Positions 43,659 through 58,154 of a DNA stretch of 64,000 bases are shown in pieces. The notes beneath the pieces were generated by a model, which did not search any database, was not told the origin of the DNA, and saw only the letters and a program-made list of their open reading frames with translations. This stretch comes from Gamsiella multidivaricata (lineage: Eukaryota; Mortierellomycota; Mortierellomycetes; Mortierellales; Mortierellaceae). The position numbers and the translations under genes are program-made. How positions within the stretch are numbered: position 1 is the stretch's first letter; each line of letters opens with the position of its first letter. Location of the stretch: NCBI RefSeq assembly GCF_025024155.1, contig NW_026251756.1, positions 186,001 through 250,000 on the forward strand, given 5' to 3'.

Positions 43659-45497
43659 TCACTTTTCTACTGCAAACTCTGTGACCAGCTTCAAAAACTC
43701 TTCTGGCTTCTCGGCATGGACTATTGTAGTGTCAATAAACATGTCCAAAAAAAAAGAGAGGGAATGAGATGGTTGCATGCTATTTTCCAGCTATTTTTTT
43801 TTCCTTTCATGCATCGTTCCCGCAAAATCACTCTGTCACGGTATGCCACCTACCCCAATGCCCTGTTTCCAGTTCCGCGATCCTCGAGTTTGGGAAGAAT
43901 GTTCTGATGAGATCCTCATCCTTCTTCTGAATGTACTTGGATTTGGTGCCCTTGATAACCAACGTCTTGCCCTCATATCGGTCCTGTCCAGGCTTGAAAT
44001 CAATATGTCCCAGCGTCTCGAGTGACTTGCCCAGGGTCTCGATCGGGATGCGGAAACTGTATCCATCCCCTGCGGCATTCCTCTTCAGATTGGTAAGTAA
44101 GAATTGGCGCACTCCCAAATCCTATATCGACAGAGGATGAATGAAAAAGAGTCAGTGTAAAAAATAAAATAAAAGTGCGAAGGCAATGATTGCTACTTAC
44201 AGAGACATAGTTCTTCATGATGGCATCGGCCTCGCTCTGCTTCTTGACATTTGCTTTTTGGATCTCCTTCATGACCTCGACATATTTGGCAAACTCGGAC
44301 GACAGCGTTACCTGGACAGGAGCAATATCGACGATGATAAGGCGGTCCAGATCTACATGCCTCAATGCCATGTTCATTGCCACCCTGCCGCCCCTATTGT
44401 GTCATTGCAGTTAAAGAGTGGATGAGGCGATTAGTTTTTGAGTATAGCACAAACATTTGTCCCTAATTCGCCATTGTTGCAAGGAAGATAATCGAGAAGG
44501 GCTGTCCAGCGCATTCTGTGTCGTGCTTCCTCCTTGCTCTGATCCTATTGACTTTCTGATCTGGACTGCGCTGTTGCCACCAAAAAAAAAAAAAAAAAAA
44601 ATCTCCTGTGCTCCGTCCTATGTTTCTGATTCATTTATTCCTGTGGGATAAACCAGAGCCGCGCGTAACTGTTGTTGCCGTTCTTACATTGAATGTCCAA
44701 TAACGATGGGCTTTTCCAGATTCCGTTCCTTCAAAAAGTGAGTGACATCGTTGGCCATGTTCGCATAGTCGTGCTCGCTCGAGTGACCACTTTCTCCATG
44801 ATTGCGAAGATCCTAAGGCGGATATTAGGTTAGATTGTTGTTTAAGCAGAAGAAAAAAATGTGTTAATGGCCAATTGCATGCATTGAGATACCGGGTATG
44901 AAGCCGATCTGCTGCTACTCGGATCAATTGATATAGTTCACGATTTGAAGGGCCATTCCGGCACAAAAAGCGGGGAGGGTGTATACAGATCGGATTGAAT
45001 TCATTTGTCGAAGCACTCGACTTGATCATGTGTTGTAGGAATGTCGCCGGCCATGATGATCTATTACTGCTGTTGCGGGTGTTGTAGTTGTTGCTACTAC
45101 TGCTGCTACTACTGCTACCATGGCGCCATGGTTGCCGTCGTCGTGGAGGAATAGTAGTGCTCCTCATTGTTGCCTTTTTATGGTGTGACAAAGCTGTGTG
45201 TAATAAGATTACCAGTGCATAGACTTCGGTATTGAGACGGGAGGCCATGGCCTTAGAGAGAGCCTTCCAGTTCTGTTTCGATCCAAAGAGACCATGGAGG
45301 ATGACGATGGGCTGGGAGCGTGCCTGTTGCTGGGGAGATGGCCTTGGGACTTCAGAAAAGGCAAGTGTGACAGGGGTGAGATGTGAAGCGGAAGTGGATA
45401 TGGGTCTGACAGCCCATTGCGCACGGACGAGCCCCTGGCTCTGGTGGGAGAGAAGTTGGAAGAGTGGAGAGGCAGCGATGGTCGATCTTGAGAACAT
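43659..45497 (-). CDS. Mitochondrial alpha/beta-hydrolase, ABHD11/Eat1/Imo32 type
   Basis: Five exons join into 310 residues: 45213-45497, 44688-44812, 44201-44393, 43854-44121 and 43659-43720. The start is Arg/Ser/Gln-rich without acids (MFSRSTIAASPLFQLLSHQS...), fitting a mitochondrial presequence. Hydrolase landmarks are the oxyanion-loop motif PIVILHGLFGSKQNWKALSK, DLRNHGESGHS, the nucleophile elbow GHSMGG (Ser of the triad; the intron splits its Met codon), LDRLIIVDIAPV and the catalytic His in GHWVHAEKPEEFLKLV. This is the ABHD11/YGR031W family, which includes the yeast ethanol acetyltransferase Eat1. The native substrate here cannot be told from sequence; ester hydrolysis or alcohol acyl transfer are both possible. 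It is head to head with the glutaredoxin gene, 414 nt away. Confidence 0.9.
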
Positions 45498-45911
45498 GGC
45501 TGGGAATAGAAAAAAAGGGGATGGGGGTGGGGAAGAAGAAGGTCGGTTGTGAACGTGGGAGAAAGGGAACGAAATGATTTGGCTTCCGCACTTGACATAC
45601 CCCCAGCAACAGATTTGAAACAAAGCCACGCATTGGAGGACATGCATGCTCTATTCGGGAAACAACACCCGCTGGTGTGTTCCAGCAGATCGAGCGTGGC
45701 AAAGTAAAAGAGGGGATGTCCGTGGGTGTGTGCCGTGGATAAGAAACGCGACGTATGTAAAAAGGGGATCGCGAAAAAATGTGATCTGCGGGTATAGACT
45801 GGCGAGGTTTTTCGATGAGATCCCGGAATTGATTAGTCAGACCCTTCTTCTGAATTCTTTTTTTTTCCTCCAAGGGCACACATATAAAAACCTTTTTCTT
45901 CTTTCATTCCA
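45498..45911. promoter_or_regulatory. Divergent promoter region ABHD11-like / glutaredoxin
   Basis: This 414-nt spacer is shared by two head-to-head genes. A TATA box (TATAAAAA, 45883-45890) points toward the glutaredoxin gene and lies only about 22-29 nt before its first ATG. A poly-T run (45858-45866) is nearby. Confidence 0.6.
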
Positions 45912-46376
45912 ATGGGTCAATCATCCTCATCACTCTCTCCCGAAATGGCTGCCAATCTCAAGACCGAAGTCGACAATATCATCGGTAAGCGACCCAGAGA
46001 GATATGTCCACGCCCGCTCGCTCATAGTATCATACTCACACATGCTATTGAGCCTCCACTTACCACTTACATATAATTTTTTTTACGCCGTCTGCATGCT
46101 GAACTAGCCAACAACGCCGTTGTTGTTTTCTCCAAGACCCACTGCCCCTACTGCACTAAGGCCAAGGCCTTGCTTGAGAAGCACGGTGTCAAGGCTTATA
46201 TCATTGAGCTCGACAACGCTGACAATGGTGCTGCCATTCAAGCCTACCTCCAGGAGCTGACCGGCCAGCGTACCGTCCCCAACATTTTTATCAACCAGAA
46301 GCACATTGGAGGCTGCGATAATCTCTACGCGTTGGAAAAGTCGGGTGAGCTTAAGACCTTGCTCGCCAAGATCTAA
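45912..46376 (+). CDS. GRX1: Dithiol glutaredoxin (CPYC)
   Basis: Two exons join into 113 residues (45912-45984, 46108-46376). The thioredoxin-fold protein shows the active site SKTHCPYCTKAK (Cys37 and Cys40 from the first ATG), the cis-proline motif RTVPNIFI and the glutathione-binding IGGCDNL. It reduces protein and glutathione mixed disulphides in the cytosol. Start choice: the first ATG gives MGQSSSSLSPE before MAANLK. The TATA box lies only about 22-29 nt upstream of this ATG, so transcripts may begin too close to it and the in-frame second ATG at 45945 (102 residues) may be used. If the first is used, Gly2 and Ser at 5-6 resemble a weak myristoylation signal. Confidence 0.95.
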
Positions 46377-48414
<2,038 letters not shown>

Positions 48415-51400
48415 ATGGCTCAACAAAAGGTGTCCTTCAAGAAATGGTGGAAGAACATAACAGGGACCAAGGCTGTGAGAGGTAAGCATCAACATCCCTC
48501 GCCACCTTTGACATTTCTCTGACAAGACACTGAACACAGGACGCGCTTAAGTAACACAGGACAGATGGACTGCGGCTGGAGCCAAGACCTATTTGACACA
48601 GTCTGGGCAGATTGAAACTAGTGTGTGCAGTGGGCATTTTATTATTGCTATTTATTTCCTTTGCCAAGAGGCAGTGAACTGGTGGCACTGCTCTCTCCCG
48701 CGCCCTGGAGCGTGAATTGGTGGCTGTATGCGCCCAGAGCACAGTTGTGGATACAAATGTGCTGCACTGCCATAGACAGCATACTGTATGTACCCAGCCC
48801 TGAGGGGACGAGGGACACTTGAACTCGATTACCAGGAAATATACACAGTACATAGGGACTGGGCTGCACCGCGTTCGGACTGCCCACGTTTGTCTCAGAC
48901 TACTTTAAAATAAGCAACAAAGATCCCTGGATTCAAGGAGCAGTAGCAACACTACAGACGTCCGAGGGAATAGCACATCAGTGGACCCCGAGTGGAACGT
49001 AGATATGGAAAGCTCGGTGGACACCAAATAGCAGGGGGAGTGGAGGGAGGGGCAGGGCGCTGACTAGAAAAAAAAAGGGAAGTTCAGGAAAAGGAGTGCT
49101 TGGGACCCTTAGTTGCCCCTGGGGGTGGTTGAACGCCAACAATACCAAACGACAATAGCATGGACCATACTATCGCAACAAACAGCACAATGAACAACCT
49201 GCTGTTACTGTGCCTTGCCTACAGAAGCGATCGATCGATCGATCTTCATCTGTCCTCTCCCAAGTCCCAGTCCTATCCCGTCTTCCTTGCGTCTAACTCC
49301 ACTAATTTGGTCCACCCTTTGGTGCTTTTAGGCCTCTTTCATATCGACCTTGTCGACTCGATCGTATACGCAGGCGTCCCGGTCCACTACACAGTCAATG
49401 GTCAAAGGCGGTGCCAAGGCTATATTCCAACCATTGTCTCAAAATGCGGATGGCTTTTAAAAGAGCAAGGTGAGTCTCCCTAGCTATAGACTTCCATAAG
49501 GACGTGCATACATTATCCGTCGATCCTGAAGATCACGCGTTAACCACGAACGCGCTTTTTTTATATACCGTCATAGCCACGAAAACAAAAGGCATTTTTC
49601 GCGTCAGTGGCTCTGCTAAGCGTGTCGCAGAGCTGCAGCTCATCTTTGATACCCCACCAAAATACGGAAGCCAACTGGACTGGACGGGCTACACAATCCA
49701 CGATGCCTCCAATGTCCTTCGGAGGTATCTCAACCACTTGCCGGACCCAGTCATTCCTCTCGAGTTTTATGAAAAGTTTCGTGATGTTCATCGTATGTGT
49801 CGTCTTTCTTGCGATAAGAATATCTATCTGGCTATTGTTTCGGTCCAACAACAGGGAACTCATGTATTCATCTAATCTATAGGGAACTTGACAAACGACG
49901 AGGAAAAGATTGCGGCCTACCAGGAATTGATCAGCAAACTACCACCACCACACTCTTGTCTACTTATGTATCTCCTAGATCTACTGGCGCTGTTCGCTCA
50001 CCACAGCGAGGAAAACTTGATGGATTCAAAAAACCTTGCTTCTGTTTTTCAACCTGGCGTGATCTCGCATCCCAACCACGCCATGTCACCTGGGGAATAT
50101 ATGACTTCAGCTGCAGTGCTTAAGTTTCTTATCGACTACCAGAGCAGCTTCACGATGCCTACCCCGAATATCGACGAAGAAGATGAGGAGATGGCTAATT
50201 TTGGACTCATGAACCACCCTCCTCAGAATCAGTTACCGACGCAAACCAATATGAACCTCGGCTATGTGAGCGCATCGGATCATGAGCGAATCCATAGTTC
50301 GGCTGACCGTGGTATCAGCTTTGAAGCGGACGATGCTGTGCACATCCTGAACTCTGGCGTCAGACGACAGCTTTCGCTTCACAAACCTATTATCCCACAT
50401 TCGACCCTACCGGGTAATCGTCCGCAGAGGAGCAAATCGACCAATTCCAGTACCAGCAGTCACCACAGTAACCCCTCCGGTCTATTTTCATCATCTCTCA
50501 TTCCAAGGCGACGGTCCAACAGGAACTCGAAGACGGGATCTAAAATCTTCAATGGAACAGGACTGGAGGGCGTTGAGCAGGAGCAAGGTACCATTCGGAT
50601 CGTAAACCTTATCGTTATTGTTGCAATCAGATAAGAACCACGGCGAGGTACTAAACGCGTTTGATGATCAATGCTTGTCATAGATCTATCTGACATCCCT
50701 GAAAACACACAGACTGCCGAGGAAAAGTCACAGCAATTGACGCCACGGAGCTCAATGATCCGCAAAGCGGTTGCATCGCCAGTGATAGGATCCGACGACA
50801 CCAGCCGGGAGTTTCCTTCATATTTTACTCGTCGAAAGCAACTCAAAGCGGAAGGACCCCATCGGGAACCATCCGTCTTTTATCAAACGATCGAGATTCA
50901 GTTTCCAGCACCGATTGGTACGGATAATCCTATGCCGTTTAAGTCGACAACGTCAATGTCGCCTACAGCATCCTCGTCGTTGCCGCCAATCCTTCCAAGA
51001 GGTGATCGCAGCACCCAGAATACGAGCAACTTGTCAGGAAGGGGAGGGCCCACGAGGACTCCATCAGGGCCAACAGTCGCACATGCACCCCCATTGCGAC
51101 AGCGTGACAGCTATTCCTCTCCTCAGATTGTCTCAAATAGACCTAATCTAGGACAAAAACGAGTTTCTGGCTCGGGGCAAAGTCTCCAGGCTCAAGCAGC
51201 GGCGTACAACACAACGGCAGCTCGGCGTCCCACTAACCCTGGCATGCCTATTCTGAGAGCGAAGAGTAATCCTGGAGATCTCTCGGGCGCTGGAATGAAG
51301 GATCGGCCCTATGGCTTATCCAGTTCACACAGCGCAGGCGGCAGCCAGGCTATTGAAAAGTTCATGGGTTTGTTCACTGGAAAGCACCGGGATCATGATT

Positions 51401-52875
51401 CTTCATCATCGAAGGACAGCGACAGCAAGGATGGCAAGAAGGATAAGAAAAGAGATTCTTTTACGGACAAGCAGAGGAAGTACAAGAGTCAGGAAGTGAA
51501 TCCCAGTCATCTACAGGGATTTGCATCGTCTGGACGGAAGGGCGCACCCGTTCACGGCACCATCAACGAGAACGAAGAAAGGCCATACGCGCAACCTCCG
51601 CCACCGCGGCCCATGCAGCAATCAGGAACAGCGCCCCAGAGGCCACCGCCACCACCTCCAGAGGGCTCCTTGATGGATCTTCTTGATCCTCCCCAGCGGA
51701 TCGGTTATCATTCTGGACAGTCGACCCCTTCAGGAGGCTCCCGCTCCAACTCGCCTGCTCGTGCACCTTCAGCGTCGAGACATCCTCTCCCGGCCAACAC
51801 ATCGTTCACCTCGACATCGTCAGCAAGGTCGACATCGAGCGGCGATCGACTATACCACGGAAGAGGGTTGCCGTCCCACGGCAGCTCAAGCTCACTGGAG
51901 ATGCTGAACCCAGGACTGCGTCCGGAGGACGAACACTATGCCCGCAAACGATCCCCACGACCTGGTCACTCGCCTCAGGTTGATTCTCACGGACACGTAC
52001 TTTATGACAATCATCTGTATCATCAACAGCAACATAAGCAGCACTTAGCATCCCATCCACACTCACGTCAACAGCACCAGCAGCAGCACGGGGCGCACAG
52101 CCCCCATCCCGGATACGAGTACGGAGGCAACAACACTGCGGGTTATTTTCAACCGCCACAGATGTCCTCGCCTGCGCTCTCTCCAAGGAGCAGACAGGGC
52201 TCTTTCGGGTCGGTCGAAACATACGATTCAAATGCACCGACACCCACACCAAAATCCAAAGACCGCAAGCTCCCACGAGAAGGATCCTCGCCCTCGATCC
52301 TTAGGGATCATCACAACGGCACACCCTCAAAAGAGCGGAGTAATTCTTCAAAAACCTCTTCGCCGCATCACTCACCCGCGCTTGGACCACTTTCCAGAGC
52401 TGCATCAAATCAGGGCGGATATGGATATACGCAGCAGCAGCAGCAGCAGCAGCATGGATCGTCTCCTCTGGCAGAGGGATACGGCGCCACGAGTTATGGT
52501 AGCCTATCACCTTCGAGTCGTGCAAGGACCCGTGCACAGAGTCGGGATGAGCAGCATCTGCTACATCGCCAAGAGAGCGGTAGTATCGCTCATGCCCATG
52601 CTGCACCGAGACCACCATACTATGAGCGGGAAAGGAGTCGGTCAGGCACTGGACTTACCATCTCAACGATGACTTCTGGGTTGGTATTGGCATCAGCTCC
52701 GGTATCGGCGCATTCAAGTCCTGCGATGCCGCCTGTACCGACGACATCGTCGCTGTCGTCAGTGACTCATCACCACAATAGTAATAATAGCAGCGTGTCC
52801 CTGGCTTCGACATCTTCGACAGCGTCGAGGTCACTGGGACCCGGTCGGTATGCGGCTCCTCCTCCTTCTGGATAA
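48415..52875 (+). CDS. RhoGAP protein, Sac7/Rga-type, with long disordered C-terminus
   Basis: Five exons join into 1,105 residues: 48415-48481, 49332-49469, 49577-49792, 49883-50587 and 50684-52875. The RhoGAP domain spans about 25-245: GLFHIDLVDSIVYAGVPV, then YIPTIVSKCGWLLKEQ, the arginine finger GIFRVSGSAKRV, ASNVLRRYLNHLPDPVIP, and LLDLLALFAHHSEENLMDSKNLASVF. It should stimulate GTP hydrolysis by a Rho GTPase (Rho1 or Cdc42 type), acting on polarity and wall signalling. The remaining 850 residues are Ser/Pro/Gln/His-rich, with proline-rich SH3-like motifs (RPPPPPPEG) and many phosphorylatable SP/TP sites. The basic start KVSFKKWWKNITGTK may bind membrane. Intron 1 is 850 nt, much longer than the others; an additional small exon in it cannot be ruled out. 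Confidence 0.92.
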
Positions 52876-53129
52876 ACGTGAGCTTCCTTTTATGATATCC
52901 AACGTTATTACAGATATATCTTACGAACATTATTCAATTTTCATCTCATAAAGAAGACAAGAAAAACAAGCTTCAGCTCCACCTGTCTCTTGCCAGTTTG
53001 TGTGTAAATCACATGTCATTACCAGCGCAGAAGCATGGTGTGCATAAATCCAACGCCAGCGAGGTAGTTTATTCAGGTTATCACTTGCGGACAAGGTGCA
53101 AAAAAAAAAAAAAAAAAAAAAAAGACTCG
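52876..53129. other. Convergent 3' region with A24 run
   Basis: 254 nt lie between two converging stop codons. An A-tract of about 24 nt (53100-53123) lies next to the minus-strand gene's stop. No gene seen. Confidence 0.6.
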
Positions 53130-55272
53130 CTATTCCCATGGATTATCAAAGACTTCCTGAGCCGAAACATCCTTATCGAGAGCATCCTTAGGCATCTGCA
53201 TAATCGCCAGCACTTTATCCGTGCTCTGGCTTGCCAGCGACGTTGGTCCCAGGAAATCCGGATCCTGCACCGCCGCCTCAACCGCATCCAATACATTCCA
53301 GTTCCTTGCTGTCAGACTCGAGACATTACTGACAGGCGGTGACCTCGACATGGGTTCTTGCGCTGGCGCTACACGCGAAGATCCTGTATTGCTGCTGCCA
53401 CCGCGCTTGCTGGATCCCAGCGACGAAAACACGTCGTCAAAACCGCCAATGTCATCCTCCAGCGATGGTATGGGTATTCTTGAAATAGAGCGAGTCGTCG
53501 TCGTCGTCGTCGTACTCGTAGTGGTGATTGCCGTCGCGTCCGCGCCGGCAGTACCAATGGCAGTCATAGTCGACGTAAACGCGGCCTCCGGTGCAAAACC
53601 GGGACCGGCGTCCGATTGGGTATAGTCGATCCTGGGATTTTCCCTGGCCAGCTTTGTCTGCTCCAGCGAATCCGCAAGCGTGTTCATCCATGGATTCGAA
53701 CTGTCCGCCACATCCTCTCCTAGCGAAAATCCAGAAAGCGATTTGGCCTGCCCCACTGTCCCTGCGCCGACTCCAGATTTGATGACAGGTAACGTTATGG
53801 TCGATATTGTTGTGGCTGTGAATGTCTCATCCATGGGACTAGTGGAAGAGGAAGCCGCTGCCGTTCGAGAACTGCTGAATCCAGAGTCTAAGAAGCTGGA
53901 TGATTGAAGGGTGCTGGTCGAGATGGTAGGCTGAGCTGGCTCAGCCGTGAACAAAAGATCCTTTGCAAACGCCTCTGCTGCATCATCCATAATAGCTACA
54001 TTCACGGGTATCCTCGATCGCGAGACCGGTGGTGGAGACATATAGTCGTTTTCTCGCTCGAACCCGCTTTTACTCATAGGCGGCGGAGGGACAATGGCGG
54101 CCGGTGAGGACGTCCGAGAGATAGATTGAAATGTTTCGATCGATTGGGACGATATGCTCGATGGTGATGATGCCGATGGCGTGGGCTGAGATGGAGATTG
54201 AGATCGATAGGTCAAAGGGTTGAAAATTGGATCTGCTGCCGACGGTGTCGTCGCCTCAGATTGCTTGGATGGTTGGTCCACGCTCGTGGTCTTCCTTGCA
54301 GTGGCTGCCGAGCGTGCTGAAGATAACAGTGCTGGTCCACTTGAGACCGTCGCCGAGGGTTTCACGTTTGCATTCCTGAGCGTGCTCGCTTGCGCGTCCT
54401 CAGCTGTCTCCTGACTTTGCGCACTCCTGCTGCTCTTGACACTCTCATGGCTCTTGATACTCGCCTGGCTGTTAGTACGCGTCAGAGGCGCCGTCGATAG
54501 AGGCGACCTGATGGAGAGGATATCATCATCTTTACCCTGTAATTTGCTGTTATCCTCGAGCGGTCCCCCTAATGGTGAGGCGCCAGTGTCCAATGTCGTG
54601 GCGGTTACAATACGGACCCCAAGAGGCGGTGTGGACACTCGAGAGGATTGCTGTGAGGACGACGCAGTTCCAGATTGATTATTCCTGGATAATGGAGGCG
54701 TGGATGTTCTCCTGGCTGATGAACTAGTTGAAGTGCCTTCTCCAAACAACAGGTCTCGTTTCGCGGCCGACAATGTTGCAGAAGCTGGGGCTGCAGAGTC
54801 GAACAGGGACGATCCGGTGTCACCAGCTAGCGAGGAGAAGAGTGCATGGTGCTGTACGCGGGAGGAACTGCGAGAGTTAGGACCCGACCCTGGAGGAGAG
54901 CCTCGGGAAGATGCTGCTGCTGTTGCTGAAGATGCAGAGGTAGTCGAAGAAGGGGGTGAGAGTGTAGCCTTGACTGTAGTCGCTCCTCCGCGTGTCGTGG
55001 TAGTGGTTGCGGTAACAGGTGGGAGCAGTGCAGCTAAGGGATCCCTGTAGAGATCTCCCGTTCCTGAAAGGCGACTCTGGTTGCTTGACGTCGAGGAGCT
55101 ATCTGTGGATGTTGAGAAGGAAGGTTGTCATTAGCAACTGGGTCCACGCAGAGCGAGATTCAAGCTGTAGCCAAGCCAGGTGGAAGGAAGGTGTCCGATG
55201 TCTCTTCTTCTTACCGCTGGTGTCACCAAAGAGATGGCCGAACTTTGAGCTGGATACACCCTTGCGCGACAT
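53130..55272 (-). CDS. Ser/Thr-rich disordered protein (unrecognised)
   Basis: Two exons join into 676 residues (55215-55272 and 53130-55102). It starts MSRKGVSSSKFGHLFGDTSD and then is almost wholly Ser/Thr/Ala/Pro-rich with many SP/TP sites and no predicted fold. The only ordered-looking part is the C-terminus: WNVLDAVEAAVQDPDF, STDKVLAIMQMPKDALDKDV, ending FDNPWE. Short acidic-aromatic pieces (DDIGGFDDVFSSLG; NPWMNTLADSLEQTKLA) resemble binding peptides of trafficking adaptors, but this is only an impression. The conserved-looking N-terminal block and clean splice site argue for a real gene. It lies between the convergent RhoGAP gene and RAD51, with which it is head to head (351 nt). Confidence 0.7.
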
Positions 55273-55623
55273 CTGGTCCGTGGAGTGATGGTGAGTCGAT
55301 TTGATGCTGGAAAAGAGGGAGTGGAGGAAGGAATGAAGGAGGTGGTTAGAGTAATGGAGCGATTGGGAAATAAGGAGGGCGGAGCTCTCCTGAGGTTGAT
55401 GTTCACTCTTCTCTAATTACAAGGTAACTCCTTTTACAACTGCAAACCTCTTCTTCGCATACTTTCTTTAAATGCAGAGTAGCGTGCAAATAACGAGAAC
55501 GAACAATATTTTGGTGGCAAAATAGGAAAAATACGATAAGTAGCGTGTTCTTTTCTCTCTCCTTTCCCATCTTCAACCCAACCCACCTTTGCTACTCACA
55601 TCGCCCATTTCCATTCAACCAAC

Positions 55624-57339
55624 ATGGAGCACGCTCAGCAAGAACACCAGGTCGAGATGGAGGAGGAAGAGGAGGATACCTATGGCAGCCATTTGCTCAG
55701 TAAGATTCATTCACAGTTTTCTCTCCTCTGAATGTGTGTACACAGGGACATTCTCGTTTGACGCCTTTGACCGATCGTTTTCCATTCACCTATCCTTATA
55801 CTATAGCCGAGAAACTGGAGGTATGTATCTATACATCTGCCAACAGGGATCAAAGAATGCTACTTCGACTGGGAGGAACTCTTATTAACGGACTCTTACG
55901 GTGCACATTCTTTGGCTCTCCTGATTCGTCATTAGGAATGCGGCATTCAAACAGCGGACATCAAGAAGCTGAAGGACGCAGGCTATTACACCGTCGAATC
56001 GATCGCATTCACTCCAAAGAAGACCCTACTTACCATCAAGGGTATCTCGGAGGCCAAAGCCGAAAAGATTATCACAGAAGGTAACCAGTCTTCGCAATGC
56101 ACGACCTCGGTGTTCACTTCCAGGGTTCTGACGTATGTCGAATGTCAATCCTTCCGAATATAGCATCCCGTCTTGTCCCTATGGGATTCACAACGGCAAC
56201 AGAGTTTCATGAGAGAAGAAGTACCATGTTGCAGATTACGACCGGCTCGGGAGAACTGGACAAGCTGTTGGGTGGAGGCATCGAGACTGGCGCTATCACA
56301 GAGTTATTTGGCGAGTTTAGGACGGGAAAGAGTCAGCTTTGTCATATGCTGGCAGTTACTTGCCAGGTAAGGGTCAAGGGAGGTCTCCCGTAACTTGAAT
56401 TTGTCCGTCCGGCATATGGGACATCAGTTTGACGCTTTACTTTATTGGTCATATAGCTACCAACGGCAATGAATGGTGGCGAGGGAAAGTGCCTTTACAT
56501 CGACACCGAGGGAACATTCCGTCCCGAACGTCTACTCTCGATCTCCGAGAGGTAATTGTTCAACTACTGCGGTCAATGTTTATTGTAAACTGGCAAGGTG
56601 CGAAGGATTTTGTTGTTTTAACGAAGGTACTTTTTTCTGTCCGCTCTACGATGAACTAGATACAATCTCAATGGTGAAGAAGTCCTGGACAATGTGGCAT
56701 ATGCCCGAGCATACAACACAGACCATCAGATGAACTTGCTGGTCCAGGCGGCAGCCATGATGTCGGAGTCTCGATTCGCCTTGTTGATTGTTGATAGTGC
56801 AACGTCCTTGTACCGTACGGATTTCTCAGGACGCGGTGAGCTCTCTGCCAGACAGATGCACATGGCGCGCTTTTTGAGGAACCTTCAGCGCCTTGCTGAC
56901 GAGGTACTTGATGTTCTCAAAACAGGACTTGGCGAATTTGATTCTGTTACAGGAAGATCAACTACTCATTGCGACTTGTTTCTACCTCATGATATGTATA
57001 GTTCGGTGTCGCTGTTGTTATCACGAACCAGGTCGTCGCTCAAGTCGATGGCATGGCCATGTTCAATGCAGAGAGCAAGAAACCTATCGGAGGAAATATT
57101 ATGGCGCATTCTTCAACAACGAGGTATGCGACAACGTATTAGTCCCATCACATCTCTTTTATCGCTCTTTTGAATCTGATAGTGACTGATCATCGATCGT
57201 TTTGTAAACTAGATTGTCGCTTCGCAAGGCGAGAGGAGAGAACCGTGTGTGCAAGATCTACGATTCTCCATGCCTCCCCGAGTCCGAAGCCCAGTTCTCG
57301 ATCGGCCCACACGGTATCGCAGATGCCACCGAAGCGTAA
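55624..57339 (+). CDS. RAD51: Rad51 recombinase
   Basis: Eight exons join into 341 residues (human 339): 55624-55699, 55807-55820, 55936-56080, 56164-56366, 56457-56551, 56660-56903, 57002-57123 and 57213-57339. It has an acidic N-terminus ([14 protein letters not shown]), the helix-hairpin-helix domain ([30 protein letters not shown]), [16 protein letters not shown], Walker A GEFRTGKS, Walker B LLIVDS, DNA-binding loop regions around [15 protein letters not shown] and [15 protein letters not shown], and IYDSPCLPE near the end. It forms the ATP-dependent filament on single-stranded DNA that pairs homologous strands in repair and meiosis. Exon 2 is only 14 nt. All catalytic motifs are intact. 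Confidence 0.98.
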
Positions 57340-57646
57340 TCTTTGGATCTCCATCACCTCCTATTTGTAACTTTTCACTTCACAGTCTCTGTATTAATAT
57401 TTTCAAACAAATAAAACAAAAGATCCCTGGACTACTGTCACTTTCCTTTACATGGTGTCTTTTATTTGAAGGTACAATTGCTATCATCTTTGCAATGTGG
57501 GAATAGAGTGTTTACTTTTACTGACTTTTCTTGTATGCCAGCGAGTCGTCCTTGCCGCTTTGTCTATCACCATAAGGCGATAACCACAATGTCGACATTT
57601 CCTCATCCAGCCTAACCGGCCCGCTCGGCTGTTCCAATGACCACGT
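57340..57646. other. Convergent 3' region
   Basis: 307 nt between the RAD51 and rhodanese-type stop codons. A likely RAD51 poly(A) signal, AATAAA, is at 57410-57415 (CAAATAAAACAAA). No gene seen. Confidence 0.6.
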
Positions 57647-58154
57647 TCAATAGTCCTCAATCCAGTACTCAGCCTCATACGCCTCGACAAGGTTCTTGTC
57701 GTCCTTGTGCTTGCGCTGCCAGTCGCCAAATCCACCGCGCAGGATCTTAATGCTGCTGCTGTCACCACCTCGTTCAGTAACGGCCTCAGACCAACGCGCG
57801 GCTGCTTTGGGTCCACGAATCTGTGATAGTGCGCAGTGGAAGAAAAGCTGCGGCACATCCGCGTACTGTCTAACCAAGGCTGGGAGTTGGTCCGGGAGCT
57901 GTTTGGATGGGATATTGACACTTCCGGGGATGTGGCCACCCTATAATACGTGTTGAATGAAGGATATTAGAAATGCGCTACAAGGAGATTTTTTTTCTGG
58001 AGTCGAGGAATGAACGAAACGAAAACCTTACCACGCGATCCTCATCGCGAACATCAATGACGAGGTAATCCTTTCCAGGCACCTTAGTCTTGTCCTCGAT
58101 AAGGGCCTTGAGGACCTCAGAGTCGACGAAAGCAGGCAGTGGAGGCGTTGACAT
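57647..58154 (-). CDS. Small Cdc25/rhodanese-fold phosphatase or arsenate reductase
   Basis: Two exons join into 138 residues (58032-58154, 57647-57940). The whole protein is one rhodanese domain: VIDVRDEDRVGGHIPGSVNI, then the active-site loop HCALSQIRG, a CX5R signature with catalytic Cys and Arg, then GPKAAARW and ILRGGFGDWQ. The size and HCXXSQXRGP loop match the small Cdc25-like family that includes Arabidopsis Arath;CDC25, yeast Acr2 and Ych1/Ibp1. Members act as tyrosine phosphatases, arsenate reductases or both; sequence alone does not decide. A TATA-like TATAAAT lies about 57-63 nt upstream. Confidence 0.88.
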
